NCBI GenBank assembly: GCA_034505795.1
Contig: JAPDQM010000064.1
Coordinates: 1-21,862 of the forward strand
From: Thermofontimicrobium_A sp034505795
GTDB taxonomy: Bacteria; Zhuqueibacterota; Zhuqueibacteria; Thermofontimicrobiales; Thermofontimicrobiaceae
Reading direction: 5' to 3'
Length of the DNA stretch: 21,862 bases
Shown: in pieces, positions 7,031 to 15,871 of the stretch
Position numbering within the stretch: position 1 is the stretch's first letter
Layout of the letters: each line of letters starts with the position of its first letter
The notes under the pieces: generated by a model
What the model was told of the DNA's origin: nothing
What the model saw: the letters and a program-made list of their open reading frames with translations, nothing else
Database searches by the model: none
Made by a program: the position numbers and the translations under genes

Positions 7031-8434
7031 ATGAAACGCAAGATTAATATTCTAATTCTGGTAGTTCTTTTTAGCCTGTCTGCAACGATTGAGGGGGCTA
7101 CCCAGGAGTTATTGCTAAAGGATCGCCAGTTGCTCGTAACCATGGGCAATAGCATCACCGAACTGGGCGAAGAAGCTGATGGCTATGTGTCGATCATGCG
7201 AAAGGTATTGCAAACGCTGTATCCTGAACAGACCGTGTACATCGTCAATGTGGGCATCAGCGGTCACAAGGCGACGGACATGAGCGAGCGGCTGGAGCGG
7301 GATGTGTTGCAGTATCGACCACAATGGGTCACGATCAGCGTTGGGGTGAACGATGTCTGGCACGATTTCCTAAGGGCGCAACTGCAGCGTTCGGATTTGA
7401 GTGGCGTGCCGCTGCCATTATTTCGGCAAAAAGTGATTGATATGGTGCAACGCAGTCAGGCCGCCGGCATCCAGGTGGCGCTGTTTACAACGACGATCAT
7501 TAAAGAGGACCTATCCAGCGCTGAGAATCGGAAGTTGATCGATTACAACCAGACGATTCGCAAAATCGCCCGCGACCATAAAACATTGCTGGTTGACATG
7601 GATCAAGCGTTTCGTCAGGCATTGCTGCTCTATCAAAAACCAGGGATGGCCGATCGGGGAGTTTTGACTTACGATGGCGTGCACATGCTGCCGTCAGGCA
7701 ACTGGCTAATGGCAAAAACCGCGCTCATTGCCTTTGGTGTGCCATCGGCTCGTATTGATGCCATCAAGCCACGCATTGAGGCGCTAATTGCCGAGGAAAA
7801 GAAGTCCCTGGCCACCAGCCTGGCGCGTTATGCCGAGGTCAATTTTGAGGTTGGACTGCCCAGAGAGGGGGAGCGACGGGTGGTATTCTTTGGTTCATCC
7901 TCCGTGGATGGCTGGAATCTGGCGCAGGATTTTCCCATGATACCATTTTTGAATCGGGGCATTGGCGGCGAAACCTCGCGCCAGATGGTGTTCCGTTTTC
8001 AACCAGATGTCATAAAGTTAAAACCACACGCGGTCATTATCTTTCTGGGTAGTTGCAATGATTTCTGGCCAGACAAACAGATGCTGCCGGCAGAGACCAA
8101 ATCTAACCTTATCAAAATGGCGCGACTGGCGAAACGGAATGGTATTCAATTGGCGGTCGGAGCGATTTCGCCAGTAAATGATTACCTTCCTGGCAAAGAT
8201 TTTATCGCCAGCCATCCGGTGGGCGAAGTGCAGGCATTGAACAACTGGATTAAGAAATTTTGCCAGGAGAACGGCTATTATTTTGTTGACTTTTATTCTG
8301 CGGTAGCTGATAGCAACGGCAAATTGACCAGCGAATTTACTGATGATGGCATGCATTGCAATGCCCTTGGTTACGCTCAATGGAAGCCTGTGGTCATTCA
8401 AGCGCTGAAAGATTTAGGGGCGTGGAAGGAATAG
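7031..8434 (+). CDS. Secreted protein with two tandem SGNH/GDSL hydrolase domains
   Basis: 467 residues with a signal peptide (MKRKINILILVVLFSLSA), so exported. Domain 1 carries the four SGNH blocks: GNSI with Ser41, GISG, GVND with Asn107, and DGVH with Asp215 and His218. Domain 2 has GSSS (Ser290 as the likely nucleophile), GIGGE, GSCND with Asn343, and DDGMH with Asp439 and His442. Both sites therefore look complete, although Asp of the usual GDS is Asn in domain 1 and Ser in domain 2. SGNH enzymes are esterases, often removing acetyl groups from polysaccharides; domain 2 resembles PAF-acetylhydrolase-like members. The ribosome site is weak. The frame stays open for 54 codons after the TAG. 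Substrate unknown. Confidence 0.88.
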   Translation: MKRKINILILVVLFSLSATIEGATQELLLKDRQLLVTMGNSITELGEEADGYVSIMRKVLQTLYPEQTVYIVNVGISGHKATDMSERLERDVLQYRPQWVTISVGVNDVWHDFLRAQLQRSDLSGVPLPLFRQKVIDMVQRSQAAGIQVALFTTTIIKEDLSSAENRKLIDYNQTIRKIARDHKTLLVDMDQAFRQALLLYQKPGMADRGVLTYDGVHMLPSGNWLMAKTALIAFGVPSARIDAIKPRIEALIAEEKKSLATSLARYAEVNFEVGLPREGERRVVFFGSSSVDGWNLAQDFPMIPFLNRGIGGETSRQMVFRFQPDVIKLKPHAVIIFLGSCNDFWPDKQMLPAETKSNLIKMARLAKRNGIQLAVGAISPVNDYLPGKDFIASHPVGEVQALNNWIKKFCQENGYYFVDFYSAVADSNGKLTSEFTDDGMHCNALGYAQWKPVVIQALKDLGAWKE

Positions 8435-8620
8435 ACTAAAGCACTGAAAGGTCAGGCGGAGGTTAGCAAGGCGCTGAGCGCTAAATTCGGCAATTGGGCG
8501 AATGACGCCAACGTGATATTCCAAAGTTTGGTGCGAGAAATCCGTTTTGGCGAAATTATCGCTTTGAAATTATTATCCGTAAAGTCGCTTTCTACTTGAT
8601 GGGATGGACAAGATCGGCCC
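8435..8620 (+). other. Intergenic leader to terminator; open in the frame of the upstream gene
   Basis: No independent gene is seen. Reading on in the SGNH frame past TAG 8432-8434 gives 54 further sense codons to TGA 8597-8599, without an internal ribosome site. This could be chance or the remains of a longer C-terminus. Confidence 0.4.
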
Positions 8621-8664
8621 AGCCAGGGAAATCGTGATGCAGCGATGATCCCTGGCTTTTTTTT
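8621..8664 (+). terminator. Intrinsic terminator between SGNH gene and asparaginase gene
   Basis: AGCCAGGGA (8621-8629) pairs perfectly with TCCCTGGCT (8649-8657), with partial extra pairing inside, and T's run from 8657 to 8664. It lies 187 bp after the SGNH stop and 37 bp before the asparaginase stop on the other strand. The T-tract serves the plus strand. Confidence 0.88.
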
Positions 8665-8701
8665 AACGACACGCTATTGACTGCTGTATTTGCATTTGCC
8701 A

Positions 8702-9685
8702 TCAATACATGTTGCGTTCGAAAATTTTCTTGATTTCGCTGAGGTGGCAAGTATAGCCCAGTGCGACCATCAATTTGATGCGCGCCTTTTGACCTGAGAG
8801 GTCGCCGCCATAGATGATGCCTGCTTCATGCAACAATCTCCCGCCACCAGTGCCGCCGTAAACGCCAAGCACCCGACCCTTAAAACAGCGAGAGGTTAGC
8901 ACGACCGGGATGTTTTCGTGGATGGCGCGCAGCACCTGTTTGGCGGCTGGAGATGGGACATTGCCGCGGCCCAGGCCTTCAATCACAATCCCCTTTACTC
9001 GATTGTCGATAGCGTAGCCAATCAAATTCCCATTGTTGCCTGCGGTCATTTCGAATAATTCCACATCTGGCTCGACATGATCTGCAGGAATGTTTTCCCG
9101 AATCAATGATTTTCGAAAAATAATCACTCGATCTTCATCCACTATTCCCAATGGGCCATACCCCGGTGATTCAAACGTCGCCACATTGCTGGTATATGTT
9201 TTGCGGACTTCGCGGGCGGCGTGGATTTCGTCATTCAACACCACCAGCACGCCGACGCCACTGGCTGCCTCGGCACAGGCAGTTTTGACAGCGGCTAATA
9301 AATTGGTCGGCGCATCCGTGCCGGGCTCGTCAAAACTGCGCATAGCTGCGGTGAGGACCACCGACTTCGGAGTGTCCACCAGCAAATCGATCATATACGC
9401 AGTTTCTTCGAGGGTATCGGTGCCATGGGTGATAATGATGCCCTCAATATCCGCACGCTGGCCATGTTTTTTCACCAATTGCGCCAACTCGAACATCATG
9501 GACGGCGTCATTTCTGTGCTGTCGATGTTGGAAAATTCGACCAGTTCGATCCGCGCGAAACGTCGGATCTCGGGCACGGCATTGACCAATTCAACGCCGC
9601 TTTTGGCCGGTGAGATGATGCGAGTGCTCGCATCCCGACGCATGGCAATGGTACCGCCAGTGGTAATTATCAGTAATTTTTTCAT
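8702..9685 (-). CDS. ansA: L-asparaginase, cytoplasmic
   Basis: Hydrolyses L-asparagine to aspartate and ammonia. The 327-residue product has the two asparaginase signatures: TGGTIA at the N-terminus with Thr12, and THGTDT with Thr89-Asp90. Lys162 lies in RKTYTSNVATF, so the nucleophile and the Thr-Asp-Lys proton relay are complete. There is no signal peptide, so it should act in the cytoplasm. The SNID and NVATF segments look closer to the high-affinity type II sequence group than to E. coli AnsA, so the ansA symbol rests on location rather than subgroup. GGAG lies 8 nt before the ATG. It is divergent from dsbD across an 89-bp gap, so the two may share regulation. Confidence 0.93.
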   Translation of the reverse strand: MKKLLIITTGGTIAMRRDASTRIISPAKSGVELVNAVPEIRRFARIELVEFSNIDSTEMTPSMMFELAQLVKKHGQRADIEGIIITHGTDTLEETAYMIDLLVDTPKSVVLTAAMRSFDEPGTDAPTNLLAAVKTACAEAASGVGVLVVLNDEIHAAREVRKTYTSNVATFESPGYGPLGIVDEDRVIIFRKSLIRENIPADHVEPDVELFEMTAGNNGNLIGYAIDNRVKGIVIEGLGRGNVPSPAAKQVLRAIHENIPVVLTSRCFKGRVLGVYGGTGGGRLLHEAGIIYGGDLSGQKARIKLMVALGYTCHLSEIKKIFERNMY

Positions 9686-9774
9686 GATTGACTACTCCAG
9701 TATCAAGGAACTGTCACTCCTAATATGAGTAAAATATCTGTCAAAATCAAGCTGAATATTTTCGGGAGTTGTGA

Positions 9775-11649
9775 ATGAAAAAAATTTTATCATGCTGTGT
9801 TGCGCTGCTTCTTATCGTGTCTTTGGCGTTTGCCCAAAATCCATTCGAGATGAAATTGGTGACCGTCACCGGTCAGTTGATGCCCAAAACTATAGCGCCT
9901 GGCGAAGTTGCTGACATCATGGTGACTGCCAAAATCGAAGCGGGATTCCACATCAATTCGCATCAGCCTGGTGCAGATTATTTAATTCCGACCGTGCTCA
10001 CATTTGAGCCGCTATCGAACGCCAGCTTTAGCGAAATCATTTATCCTGAGCCCAAAATGGCGACGTTTGCATTTTCAGAAGAAGCACTCTCGGTCTATGA
10101 AAATGAAATTATTCTAAAGTCTAAGGTAACACTATCCCGTCAATTTCCGGCTGGTGCGGCGGTGATTCGTGGCAAGTTTAGCTATCAGGCATGTAACGAT
10201 CAGAACTGTTTTGCCCCAACGACCGAGGCGTTCGAAATTCCGTTCCAGGTTACGGCGACAGCTAAAGTGGCCACACCAACAGCTCCAATCAGCAACGATG
10301 CGCTAACAGTTCCTCCGGAAAAAAGCAGCACCGAACCGCGGCCTGAAGATCAAAGCGTTGGTATCGCGCCATCTTCCCAGCCTGAAACAAATCAAGTCGA
10401 ACCTGCCGCCGCGGTTCAATTCACGAGCGATGAACTGAAAGCCAAGCAGGTTATCGAAAAGGGACTGCCTTATGCGATCCTAGCGTTTTTTCTGTTTGGA
10501 TTGGCATTGAATCTAACGCCCTGCGTGTATCCAGTGATCCCGATTACCGTGGGCTATTTTGGTGGCCAGAGCGGCCGGCAGAAGGGCGCGGCCTTTATCA
10601 TGGCGTTGTTTTACGTGATCGGCATTGCCATCATTTTTGCGGTGCTGGGATTAATTTCCGGTCTGGCTGGCAAGCAATGGGGCTTTTTATTCCAAAATCC
10701 CTGGTTCGTTATCGTCATTACCACTATCATTCTGGCCATGGCAGCCAGCATGTTTGGAGCGTTTGAAATCACGGTGCCGTCCTGGTTAATGACCTCACTG
10801 GGCAAGACCCGCGAGGGAACTGTGGGCGCATTGATCATGGGCCTGACTGTGGGGGTGGTCATTGCGCCGTGTGCCGCCGGGATCATTATCGGCCTGGTAG
10901 GATTGGTGGCAAAATTGGGCATCGTTGCCAAAGGGACGCTGCTGTTTTTTGTGATGGGCCTGGGGCTGGGATTGCCCTATCTCTTTCTGGCGACTTTTTC
11001 AGGATTATTGAATAAATTGCCGCGTTCGGGCATGTGGATGGTCTGGGTGCGCAAGCTGTTTGGCATTCTATTGATCGGCGTGGCGCTGTATTTCTTTTTG
11101 CCGCAGGCAAAACATATTGCGGATCAGCAGGGATTTTTCTTTGGTTTGCTGGCCATTTTCGGTGGCTTGTTATTGGGCTTTCTGGATCATGCGCCAGGTT
11201 ATACCAGGGGGTTCAAAATCGGCCGTGGGGTGTTCGGAGTGGCGATGATGGTGTTAGGAATCATCTGGGTGAACCAGGCCATTCATGCCAAAACATCAGC
11301 CCTGGATTGGCTCCACTACGAAAATCAATCACTCACCGAATTAACGGCTGGCAACCAACCCGTGTTCATTGATTTTTATGCCGATTGGTGTGCACCATGT
11401 AAGGAGATGGATCGAACCACGTTTCAGGATAAAAGGGTCATTGAACTCTCGAAGCAGCTCAAGCTGGTCAAGGTGGATTGCACGGCGCCGAACGAGGCGG
11501 TAAGGAATTTCATGCAACAGTTTGAGGTGACCGGTATGCCCACGTTGGTTTTCATCGATAAAAATGGCCTTGAGCAGCGCGATCTGCGAGAGATTGGTTA
11601 TATCGACGCAGAGAAGTTATTGGACAAACTGAAACGCCTGCTGGAATAG
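9775..11649 (+). CDS. dsbD: Thiol:disulfide interchange protein DsbD
   Basis: Moves reducing power from cytoplasmic thioredoxin-like donors across the inner membrane to the envelope, for disulfide isomerisation and cytochrome c maturation. 624 residues in the full three-module layout: signal peptide (residues 1-20); periplasmic alpha domain with the redox pair Cys140/Cys145 in YQACNDQNC; a Pro/Ser/Glu-rich linker (~165-215); a multi-helix membrane domain with Cys250 (NLTPCVYP) and Cys366 (VIAPCAAG), the conserved intramembrane pair; and a C-terminal thioredoxin domain with C539-A-P-C542 in FYADWCAPCKEMD. All six redox cysteines are present. GGGAG precedes the ATG by 7 nt. The electron donor could be the PDO at 3426 or an unseen thioredoxin. 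Confidence 0.95.
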   Translation: MKKILSCCVALLLIVSLAFAQNPFEMKLVTVTGQLMPKTIAPGEVADIMVTAKIEAGFHINSHQPGADYLIPTVLTFEPLSNASFSEIIYPEPKMATFAFSEEALSVYENEIILKSKVTLSRQFPAGAAVIRGKFSYQACNDQNCFAPTTEAFEIPFQVTATAKVATPTAPISNDALTVPPEKSSTEPRPEDQSVGIAPSSQPETNQVEPAAAVQFTSDELKAKQVIEKGLPYAILAFFLFGLALNLTPCVYPVIPITVGYFGGQSGRQKGAAFIMALFYVIGIAIIFAVLGLISGLAGKQWGFLFQNPWFVIVITTIILAMAASMFGAFEITVPSWLMTSLGKTREGTVGALIMGLTVGVVIAPCAAGIIIGLVGLVAKLGIVAKGTLLFFVMGLGLGLPYLFLATFSGLLNKLPRSGMWMVWVRKLFGILLIGVALYFFLPQAKHIADQQGFFFGLLAIFGGLLLGFLDHAPGYTRGFKIGRGVFGVAMMVLGIIWVNQAIHAKTSALDWLHYENQSLTELTAGNQPVFIDFYADWCAPCKEMDRTTFQDKRVIELSKQLKLVKVDCTAPNEAVRNFMQQFEVTGMPTLVFIDKNGLEQRDLREIGYIDAEKLLDKLKRLLE

Positions 11650-11973
11650 ATGTTTCTGGCCCATTGGCTTTTAGATTGGCATAGCTGTGATGAATGATTT
11701 CAGCAAAATTTTTTTGCCACTCAAGCCGCTGTTAGACGCTGCGGTTTTTCAACCACGGTAGCGCATTGCGACACATTCAGCGGCTGGTTTTTCCTGGGCT
11801 ATCGAAATGGCACTGAGATGAAAAAATAATCTCTGATTTATGAGCAACCGACTCTATTTTAATGAATCGGTTGCTCACTATCACACGCAGCGATGGGTAT
11901 CGCAAATCAGCATGTCGGCAACGGGTGCATGATCTGGCTCTGGAATCAATGGCAACCTGATTTTTGAAATCAA
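11650..11973. other. Intergenic region between convergent genes with two inverted repeats
   Basis: No gene seen. AGCCGCTG (11724-11731) is complementary to CAGCGGCT (11778-11785), followed shortly by a run of T's, which could help end dsbD transcription. TGAGCAACCGA (11841-11851) pairs perfectly with TCGGTTGCTCA (11867-11877) around a 15-nt loop. Without a T-tract this is more likely a two-way stop or protein site than a classic terminator. Confidence 0.5.
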
Positions 11974-12795
11974 TTATGGTATAATAACATTCAATTTGAT
12001 CCCCAAGACCCCATCGACAACATCCTTGTACTCCTCATCCAGGTAGATTTGATAAAACAGAGTGGGCTTAAAATTATCCCCCCTCCAGTGGATGCCAAAG
12101 CCCACGGCATGCACAAACCGGTCTTCAAACCTGTCGACATCCTCGGAAATGACCACCAGTCCTGTTAATTCGGCCCCCAGAATGAGCTGATTCAGCTTCA
12201 CTCCGCCGAAGACGCCGTAGTGTGCGAAGAGTTCCCCTTCCCGTTCTTTTTTAGTAGGGATGAAGATATTCGGCCCCACTTCAAAGCTAAAGATGACATT
12301 GGATTGTTCTCGGCAAAAGGCATAGTTTCCGTATATCGTCATTAGATCGAAGATATATTTTTGCATCTCATAATAGTTTGAATACAGGCCCATAACCACC
12401 GGAGCAAGTTCATCGCTCGCGGTTGGCAGGAAGACGCCGAATGACAGGCTGCTTTTATTGGTCGAGGCGGCCGGTGGCCTGGTTTGTAGGCCCAAATAGA
12501 TATTCCCGATACCGCTTTCGCTATCTTCGTCTTTAGCCGAAAATGTCGAAAAAGGAAAAATGCCGATAAAGCTAAATTGATCGCCGAAAGGAATATTGAA
12601 ATTTAGCTCGTAAACACCAGACAACAGCGATAAATCGGCGTCATCAGAGCTAAAATTGGGTCGCATAAAACGCACCCCAAGTTCAGAGCGGCTGGGGGGC
12701 ATGTTCTGGAGCAAAAAATGCTGGGCAGGAAGCGAAACAAATAGCAGCCCGATCAGCAGGCTGGTCAGAATGAGTTTTTTCAACAAAGTTTTCAT
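11974..12795 (-). CDS. Exported protein, probably an outer-membrane beta-barrel, function unknown
   Basis: A 273-residue protein I do not recognise. It starts with a clear signal peptide (MKTLLKKLILTSLLIGLLFVSLPAQ). The rest is rich in alternating polar/hydrophobic stretches separated by Gly, Asn and Asp turns (for example SFIGIFPFSTFSA, FSFEVGPNIFI, LILGAELTGLVVI) and ends in a hydrophobic strand (GVLGIKLNVIIP). This is typical of small outer-membrane barrels that are often annotated as hypothetical or transporter-like. The start is the ATG at 12795 because GGAGG (12804-12808) precedes it by 8 nt; an in-frame TTG at 12810 overlaps that site. It stands alone, with a 420-bp gap upstream. No ligand can be inferred. 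Confidence 0.7.
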   Translation of the reverse strand: MKTLLKKLILTSLLIGLLFVSLPAQHFLLQNMPPSRSELGVRFMRPNFSSDDADLSLLSGVYELNFNIPFGDQFSFIGIFPFSTFSAKDEDSESGIGNIYLGLQTRPPAASTNKSSLSFGVFLPTASDELAPVVMGLYSNYYEMQKYIFDLMTIYGNYAFCREQSNVIFSFEVGPNIFIPTKKEREGELFAHYGVFGGVKLNQLILGAELTGLVVISEDVDRFEDRFVHAVGFGIHWRGDNFKPTLFYQIYLDEEYKDVVDGVLGIKLNVIIP

Positions 12796-13215
12796 GACAG
12801 ATTCCTCCAATTTGGGTGAGTCGTATGCTTCGTGGAGAAAATAAGGGCACTTTTGGTCGTGCGATGTTGGGGTTGCTGCTTATCAAGATCGATGGCTTAC
12901 GGCGATTGCAATTCATTTAGGGCTGGGGAAATCAGAAGGGCAAAGTTCTTGATAAGAACATCTTGTGATGCCCATGCTCCGCGGATTGATTTTAATTAGG
13001 GGATTTTTAAAACCGCGATTTCCACAATTCACCACCAATGAGTGGGTTCATGAAATCGATTTTCTGACTATTTAATGATTGCCAATCGAAAATGATCCGT
13101 TATTTTTTTTTATTACAGTCGTTCGGTCGATGGGTTAGGCTTGCCCGCCAAAGGTCAGACTATCGGTCATCCATTTTTAGAGTTGACGATGGTTCCAGAA
13201 TAAATGCTCAATTCG
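12796..13215. other. Intergenic region, 420 bp, promoter side of the beta-barrel gene
   Basis: No gene seen on either strand. It contains a small triloop palindrome, GTTCTT-GAT-AAGAAC (12945-12959), and an outlying CTTATCAAG near 12880 that is complementary to part of it. This could be an operator for the minus-strand gene at 12795. No convincing promoter hexamers were found. Confidence 0.35.
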
Positions 13216-14847
13216 TCAATTGGCAATGTTGTTGCCATAACCAACTGGTTTAATAAATAAGATCAAGCCAAATCCGATGATCAGCGTGACCAGGCAGCCG
13301 ATAAACACATACCATGGCCAGAAGACCGAGATGAATGGAACATGTCGAATGAGCGTGGTGATGATGACCATCAAGACGGTGATGGCGATCAGTTCCTTGC
13401 GGTCTTTCAATTGGGTAAAAAGCCACAAAAATGCCAGCACGTTGATGCCGATGATGACATGCTGGGTGATTCCTTTCACCCCAATGATCCAGGTCATAAA
13501 CAGGATCGCGCCCCACTGCGAGATCAACGCGATGGATTCGGTTGCTTTTTTCAAAAAAACGCCCATCAGAAACGTCCCCAGCAAACCGCCATAGGTGAAC
13601 GAGGCAATGGCCAGGCCAAGCTCCACCACTGGATTGTTTTTATCTTTAAATAACATGGCGCCACCGATGAACACGACGCCCCAGCCAGCCGTAATCAGGC
13701 GGGAGAGGAAGAGATCTCGTTGGGGAGAGTTGTTTTTGCCGTAGCGTGATTTGTACAAATCCAGCATGGATGAGGACGCCAGGGAGTTCAGCGAGCCGCT
13801 CAAGGTAGACATGGCGGCTGCAAAGATGCCAGCAATGATCAGGCCCTTCAATCCCGGACTCAGCTCCCCAATGATGAAACGGGGAAAAATTTCATCCGAA
13901 GAGATCGCAAAGCTGCTGTCGGGCCCGACCGGTTGTCCATGGTAGAAAACATAAAGCAATAGACCAATGATTAAAAAGATGCTGAATTGCAAGATCACCA
14001 GCACGCCGCTGGTAACCAGGGCCTTCTGGCTGTTTTTCAGATTATTACAGGTCAATAGTCGCTGCACGATCAATTGATCGGTACCATGCGAAGCCATGGA
14101 TAGAAACATGCCGCCAATCAGACTGGCGATGATGTTGTAGCCCCCGCTAAAGAATTCGGTAACGCTATGCCCGAAGTTAAAATTGAACAGTTGCAACTTA
14201 TCCTGTTGCTGGATGATAGCCAGCACCTGATTCAAGCCACCAGGTATATGCGTCAGTAAATAAATCCCCGCCAGAATAGCGCCGCCGAGGTAAATGACCA
14301 TTTGAATGACGTCGATCCAGACCACGGCGCGGACGCCACCGAAGTAGGTGTAAATGATCGTTAAGATACCGATGACAGCGATCGAGACCGGATAGCTCCA
14401 ACCCGTGATCACCGAGAGGGGAATGGCGGTCGCAAAAAGGCGTACCCCATCAGCCAGGAGGCGGGTAAGCTGAAAAATCACCGATGAAAAATTTCGTAGA
14501 CGCATGCCAAAGCGGCGGCCGAGAAATTCATAGGCAGTCGCCAGGTCTCCCTGATAATATGCCGGCAGAAAGATGAAGCTGACGACTATTCTTCCAATCA
14601 AATAACCAAAGGTGAGTTGCAAAAAATTTAGATTGGACACATAAGCAATACCAGGGATGCTGATAAAGGTGAGCGTGCTCGTCTCGGTTGCTACCACTGA
14701 AAAACACACGGCCCACCATGGCAAATTTCGATTGCCTAGAAAATAGTCGCGAGTATCTTTTTGATAGCGGCCAAACCAGGAACCGAGAATGGTCACTCCA
14801 ATCAGATAGATGATGAGTATTGCAAAATCGAGCGGGGTAAAACCCAT
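13216..14847 (-). CDS. Sodium:solute symporter (SSS family)
   Basis: Inner-membrane secondary transporter of 543 residues with about 13 hydrophobic helices, as in SSS (solute carrier 5-like) proteins. It imports an unknown solute with Na+. The N-terminus (YLIGVTILGSWFGR, then DYFLGNRNLPWW) matches the family's first-helix region, TETSTLTFISIPG follows, and AAAMSTLSGSLNSLASSS in the middle corresponds to the Na2-site helix with its conserved Ser residues. AGAGGTG lies just before the ATG. Its 3' neighbour on the same strand is 420 bp away, so it is probably transcribed alone or with trmH (119-bp gap). The substrate cannot be assigned; sugars, amino acids and sialic acid are all possible. Confidence 0.9.
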   Translation of the reverse strand: MGFTPLDFAILIIYLIGVTILGSWFGRYQKDTRDYFLGNRNLPWWAVCFSVVATETSTLTFISIPGIAYVSNLNFLQLTFGYLIGRIVVSFIFLPAYYQGDLATAYEFLGRRFGMRLRNFSSVIFQLTRLLADGVRLFATAIPLSVITGWSYPVSIAVIGILTIIYTYFGGVRAVVWIDVIQMVIYLGGAILAGIYLLTHIPGGLNQVLAIIQQQDKLQLFNFNFGHSVTEFFSGGYNIIASLIGGMFLSMASHGTDQLIVQRLLTCNNLKNSQKALVTSGVLVILQFSIFLIIGLLLYVFYHGQPVGPDSSFAISSDEIFPRFIIGELSPGLKGLIIAGIFAAAMSTLSGSLNSLASSSMLDLYKSRYGKNNSPQRDLFLSRLITAGWGVVFIGGAMLFKDKNNPVVELGLAIASFTYGGLLGTFLMGVFLKKATESIALISQWGAILFMTWIIGVKGITQHVIIGINVLAFLWLFTQLKDRKELIAITVLMVIITTLIRHVPFISVFWPWYVFIGCLVTLIIGFGLILFIKPVGYGNNIAN

Positions 14848-14966
14848 GCGTCACCTCTTGCCGGCTAAATTCAAATGAGTATACTATCGATAAAGGCTAT
14901 AAGATATAAAATAATCCCAAAGAATCAAGGATAAATTTGAACCAAACTAAATTTTATGCCCATGGC

Positions 14967-15725
14967 CTACGGGGCTGGTGTGGCCGGTTCGTTACGCAGC
15001 AGTCGTTGTCGAGCACATTCCGCCATGACGATGCTGGCCGCATGGCTTAATGAGAGCGATCCGATGTCCACCAGCATTGGGATTTTAACGAAGCGATCGC
15101 AATGGGAGCGAACCGCTGCGGACAGTCCGCGCTTCTCACCGCCAATGGCTAATATAATTGGGGGCAATAAATCGACCTCGTAGATGGTTCTGGAGGCGTT
15201 GGCAATACACCCCAGTATTTTGAAGCCGAGATTTTTGAGCCTGGCCAATACTTTTTCAGGCTGATCGAATAGGGCGATTGGCATTCGCTCAAACGCACCA
15301 GAGGAGGCGCGGGAAACGGCCGCACCATCGAAATCCCATAAGTGCCTCTTCAGCAATACCGCCCAAAACCCCAGTGCCTCAGCCGAACGAATGGTGAAGC
15401 CGAGGTTTTGGCTATCATCCACACCCTCCAGCAATAGTAGCGCCGCAGATCGGTTAGATTTGAGCCGCTCCAGGAGTTGATCAATGGGTGTGATCGGCCG
15501 AGGCGTTGCCAATGCCAGAATGCCACCATGAGTTTTACCCTTCGCCATGGTATCGATTTCAGATCGAGTCGCGTACTTGATGGGGATATGCTGCTCAGTC
15601 GCCTGTTCGAGCAGCGACTCGATCTGTTGGGGATGAATCCCGGAGCGGATGATGATCAGATTAAATTTTCGCTGCCGCGCGTTAAGTGCGGCTTCGACGC
15701 AAATTTTGCCTTCGAGCTGGTCCAA
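14967..15725 (-). CDS. SpoU/TrmH-family RNA 2'-O-methyltransferase, RlmB-like
   Basis: Uses S-adenosylmethionine to methylate a ribose 2'-OH in rRNA or tRNA. The 252-residue protein has an N-terminal substrate-binding domain ending AKGKTHGGILAL and a C-terminal knotted SPOUT domain. Motif 1 is DDSQNLGFTIRSAEALG with Asn107 and Arg113; motif 2 is GGEKRGLS (195-202); motif 3 is IPMLVDIGSLSLSHAASI. In most family members motif 3 reads SLNVS, and here Asn is replaced by Ser225. The start is TTG with AGAGG (15734-15738) 8 nt upstream; no ATG lies between it and the in-frame stop. The domain layout suggests the 23S rRNA Gm2251 type (RlmB), but the target is inferred. Confidence 0.85.
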   Translation of the reverse strand: MDQLEGKICVEAALNARQRKFNLIIIRSGIHPQQIESLLEQATEQHIPIKYATRSEIDTMAKGKTHGGILALATPRPITPIDQLLERLKSNRSAALLLLEGVDDSQNLGFTIRSAEALGFWAVLLKRHLWDFDGAAVSRASSGAFERMPIALFDQPEKVLARLKNLGFKILGCIANASRTIYEVDLLPPIILAIGGEKRGLSAAVRSHCDRFVKIPMLVDIGSLSLSHAASIVMAECARQRLLRNEPATPAP

Positions 15726-15766
15726 TGGGAATTCCTCTGGGATAGATGGTTCAAAAAATCATAGAC

Positions 15767-15794
15767 AAGATAATGCAGAAATCGAAAAAGTCAA
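15767..15794 (-). promoter_or_regulatory. Probable promoter of the RNA methyltransferase gene
   Basis: Read on the minus strand: TTGACT (15794-15789), 16 bp, TATCTT (15772-15767), giving a leader of about 35 nt. The palindrome pair starts 30 bp upstream of the -35 element. Confidence 0.5.
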
Positions 15795-15823
15795 GAGAAA
15801 TTTTCTGTGTGCCATTTGCTATT

Positions 15824-15856
15824 TACTGACCGGTCGCTGAGAGCGACCGGTCAGTA
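15824..15856. repeat. GACCGGTC palindrome, copy 1 (15-bp arms, 3-nt loop)
   Basis: A perfect inverted repeat whose arm reads TACTGACCGGTCGCT, with loop GAG (15839-15841). Each arm contains the self-complementary octamer GACCGGTC, at 15828 and 15845, so the two octamers sit 17 bp apart. It could be a hairpin in RNA or a pair of dimer-binding sites in DNA. It lies between the divergent promoters of the methyltransferase and the ubiA-like operon. Confidence 0.88.
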
Positions 15857-15871
15857 GAAATTGCGGGACTG

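Noticed and set aside
4523..8434. HerA-based anti-phage or conjugation module
   Set aside because: Neighbours are a secreted esterase and a redox pair; no nuclease, Sir2, relaxase or pilus protein is present.
9090..9728. 212-codon open frame on the plus strand over the asparaginase gene
   Set aside because: It is antisense to a gene with all asparaginase motifs, shows no domain, and has no ribosome site; a shadow frame.
13183..13219. Terminator for the symporter gene (TTGACGA/TCGTCAA inverted repeat)
   Set aside because: Only 7 bp of pairing across a long loop, it includes the stop codon, and no T-tract follows on the minus strand.
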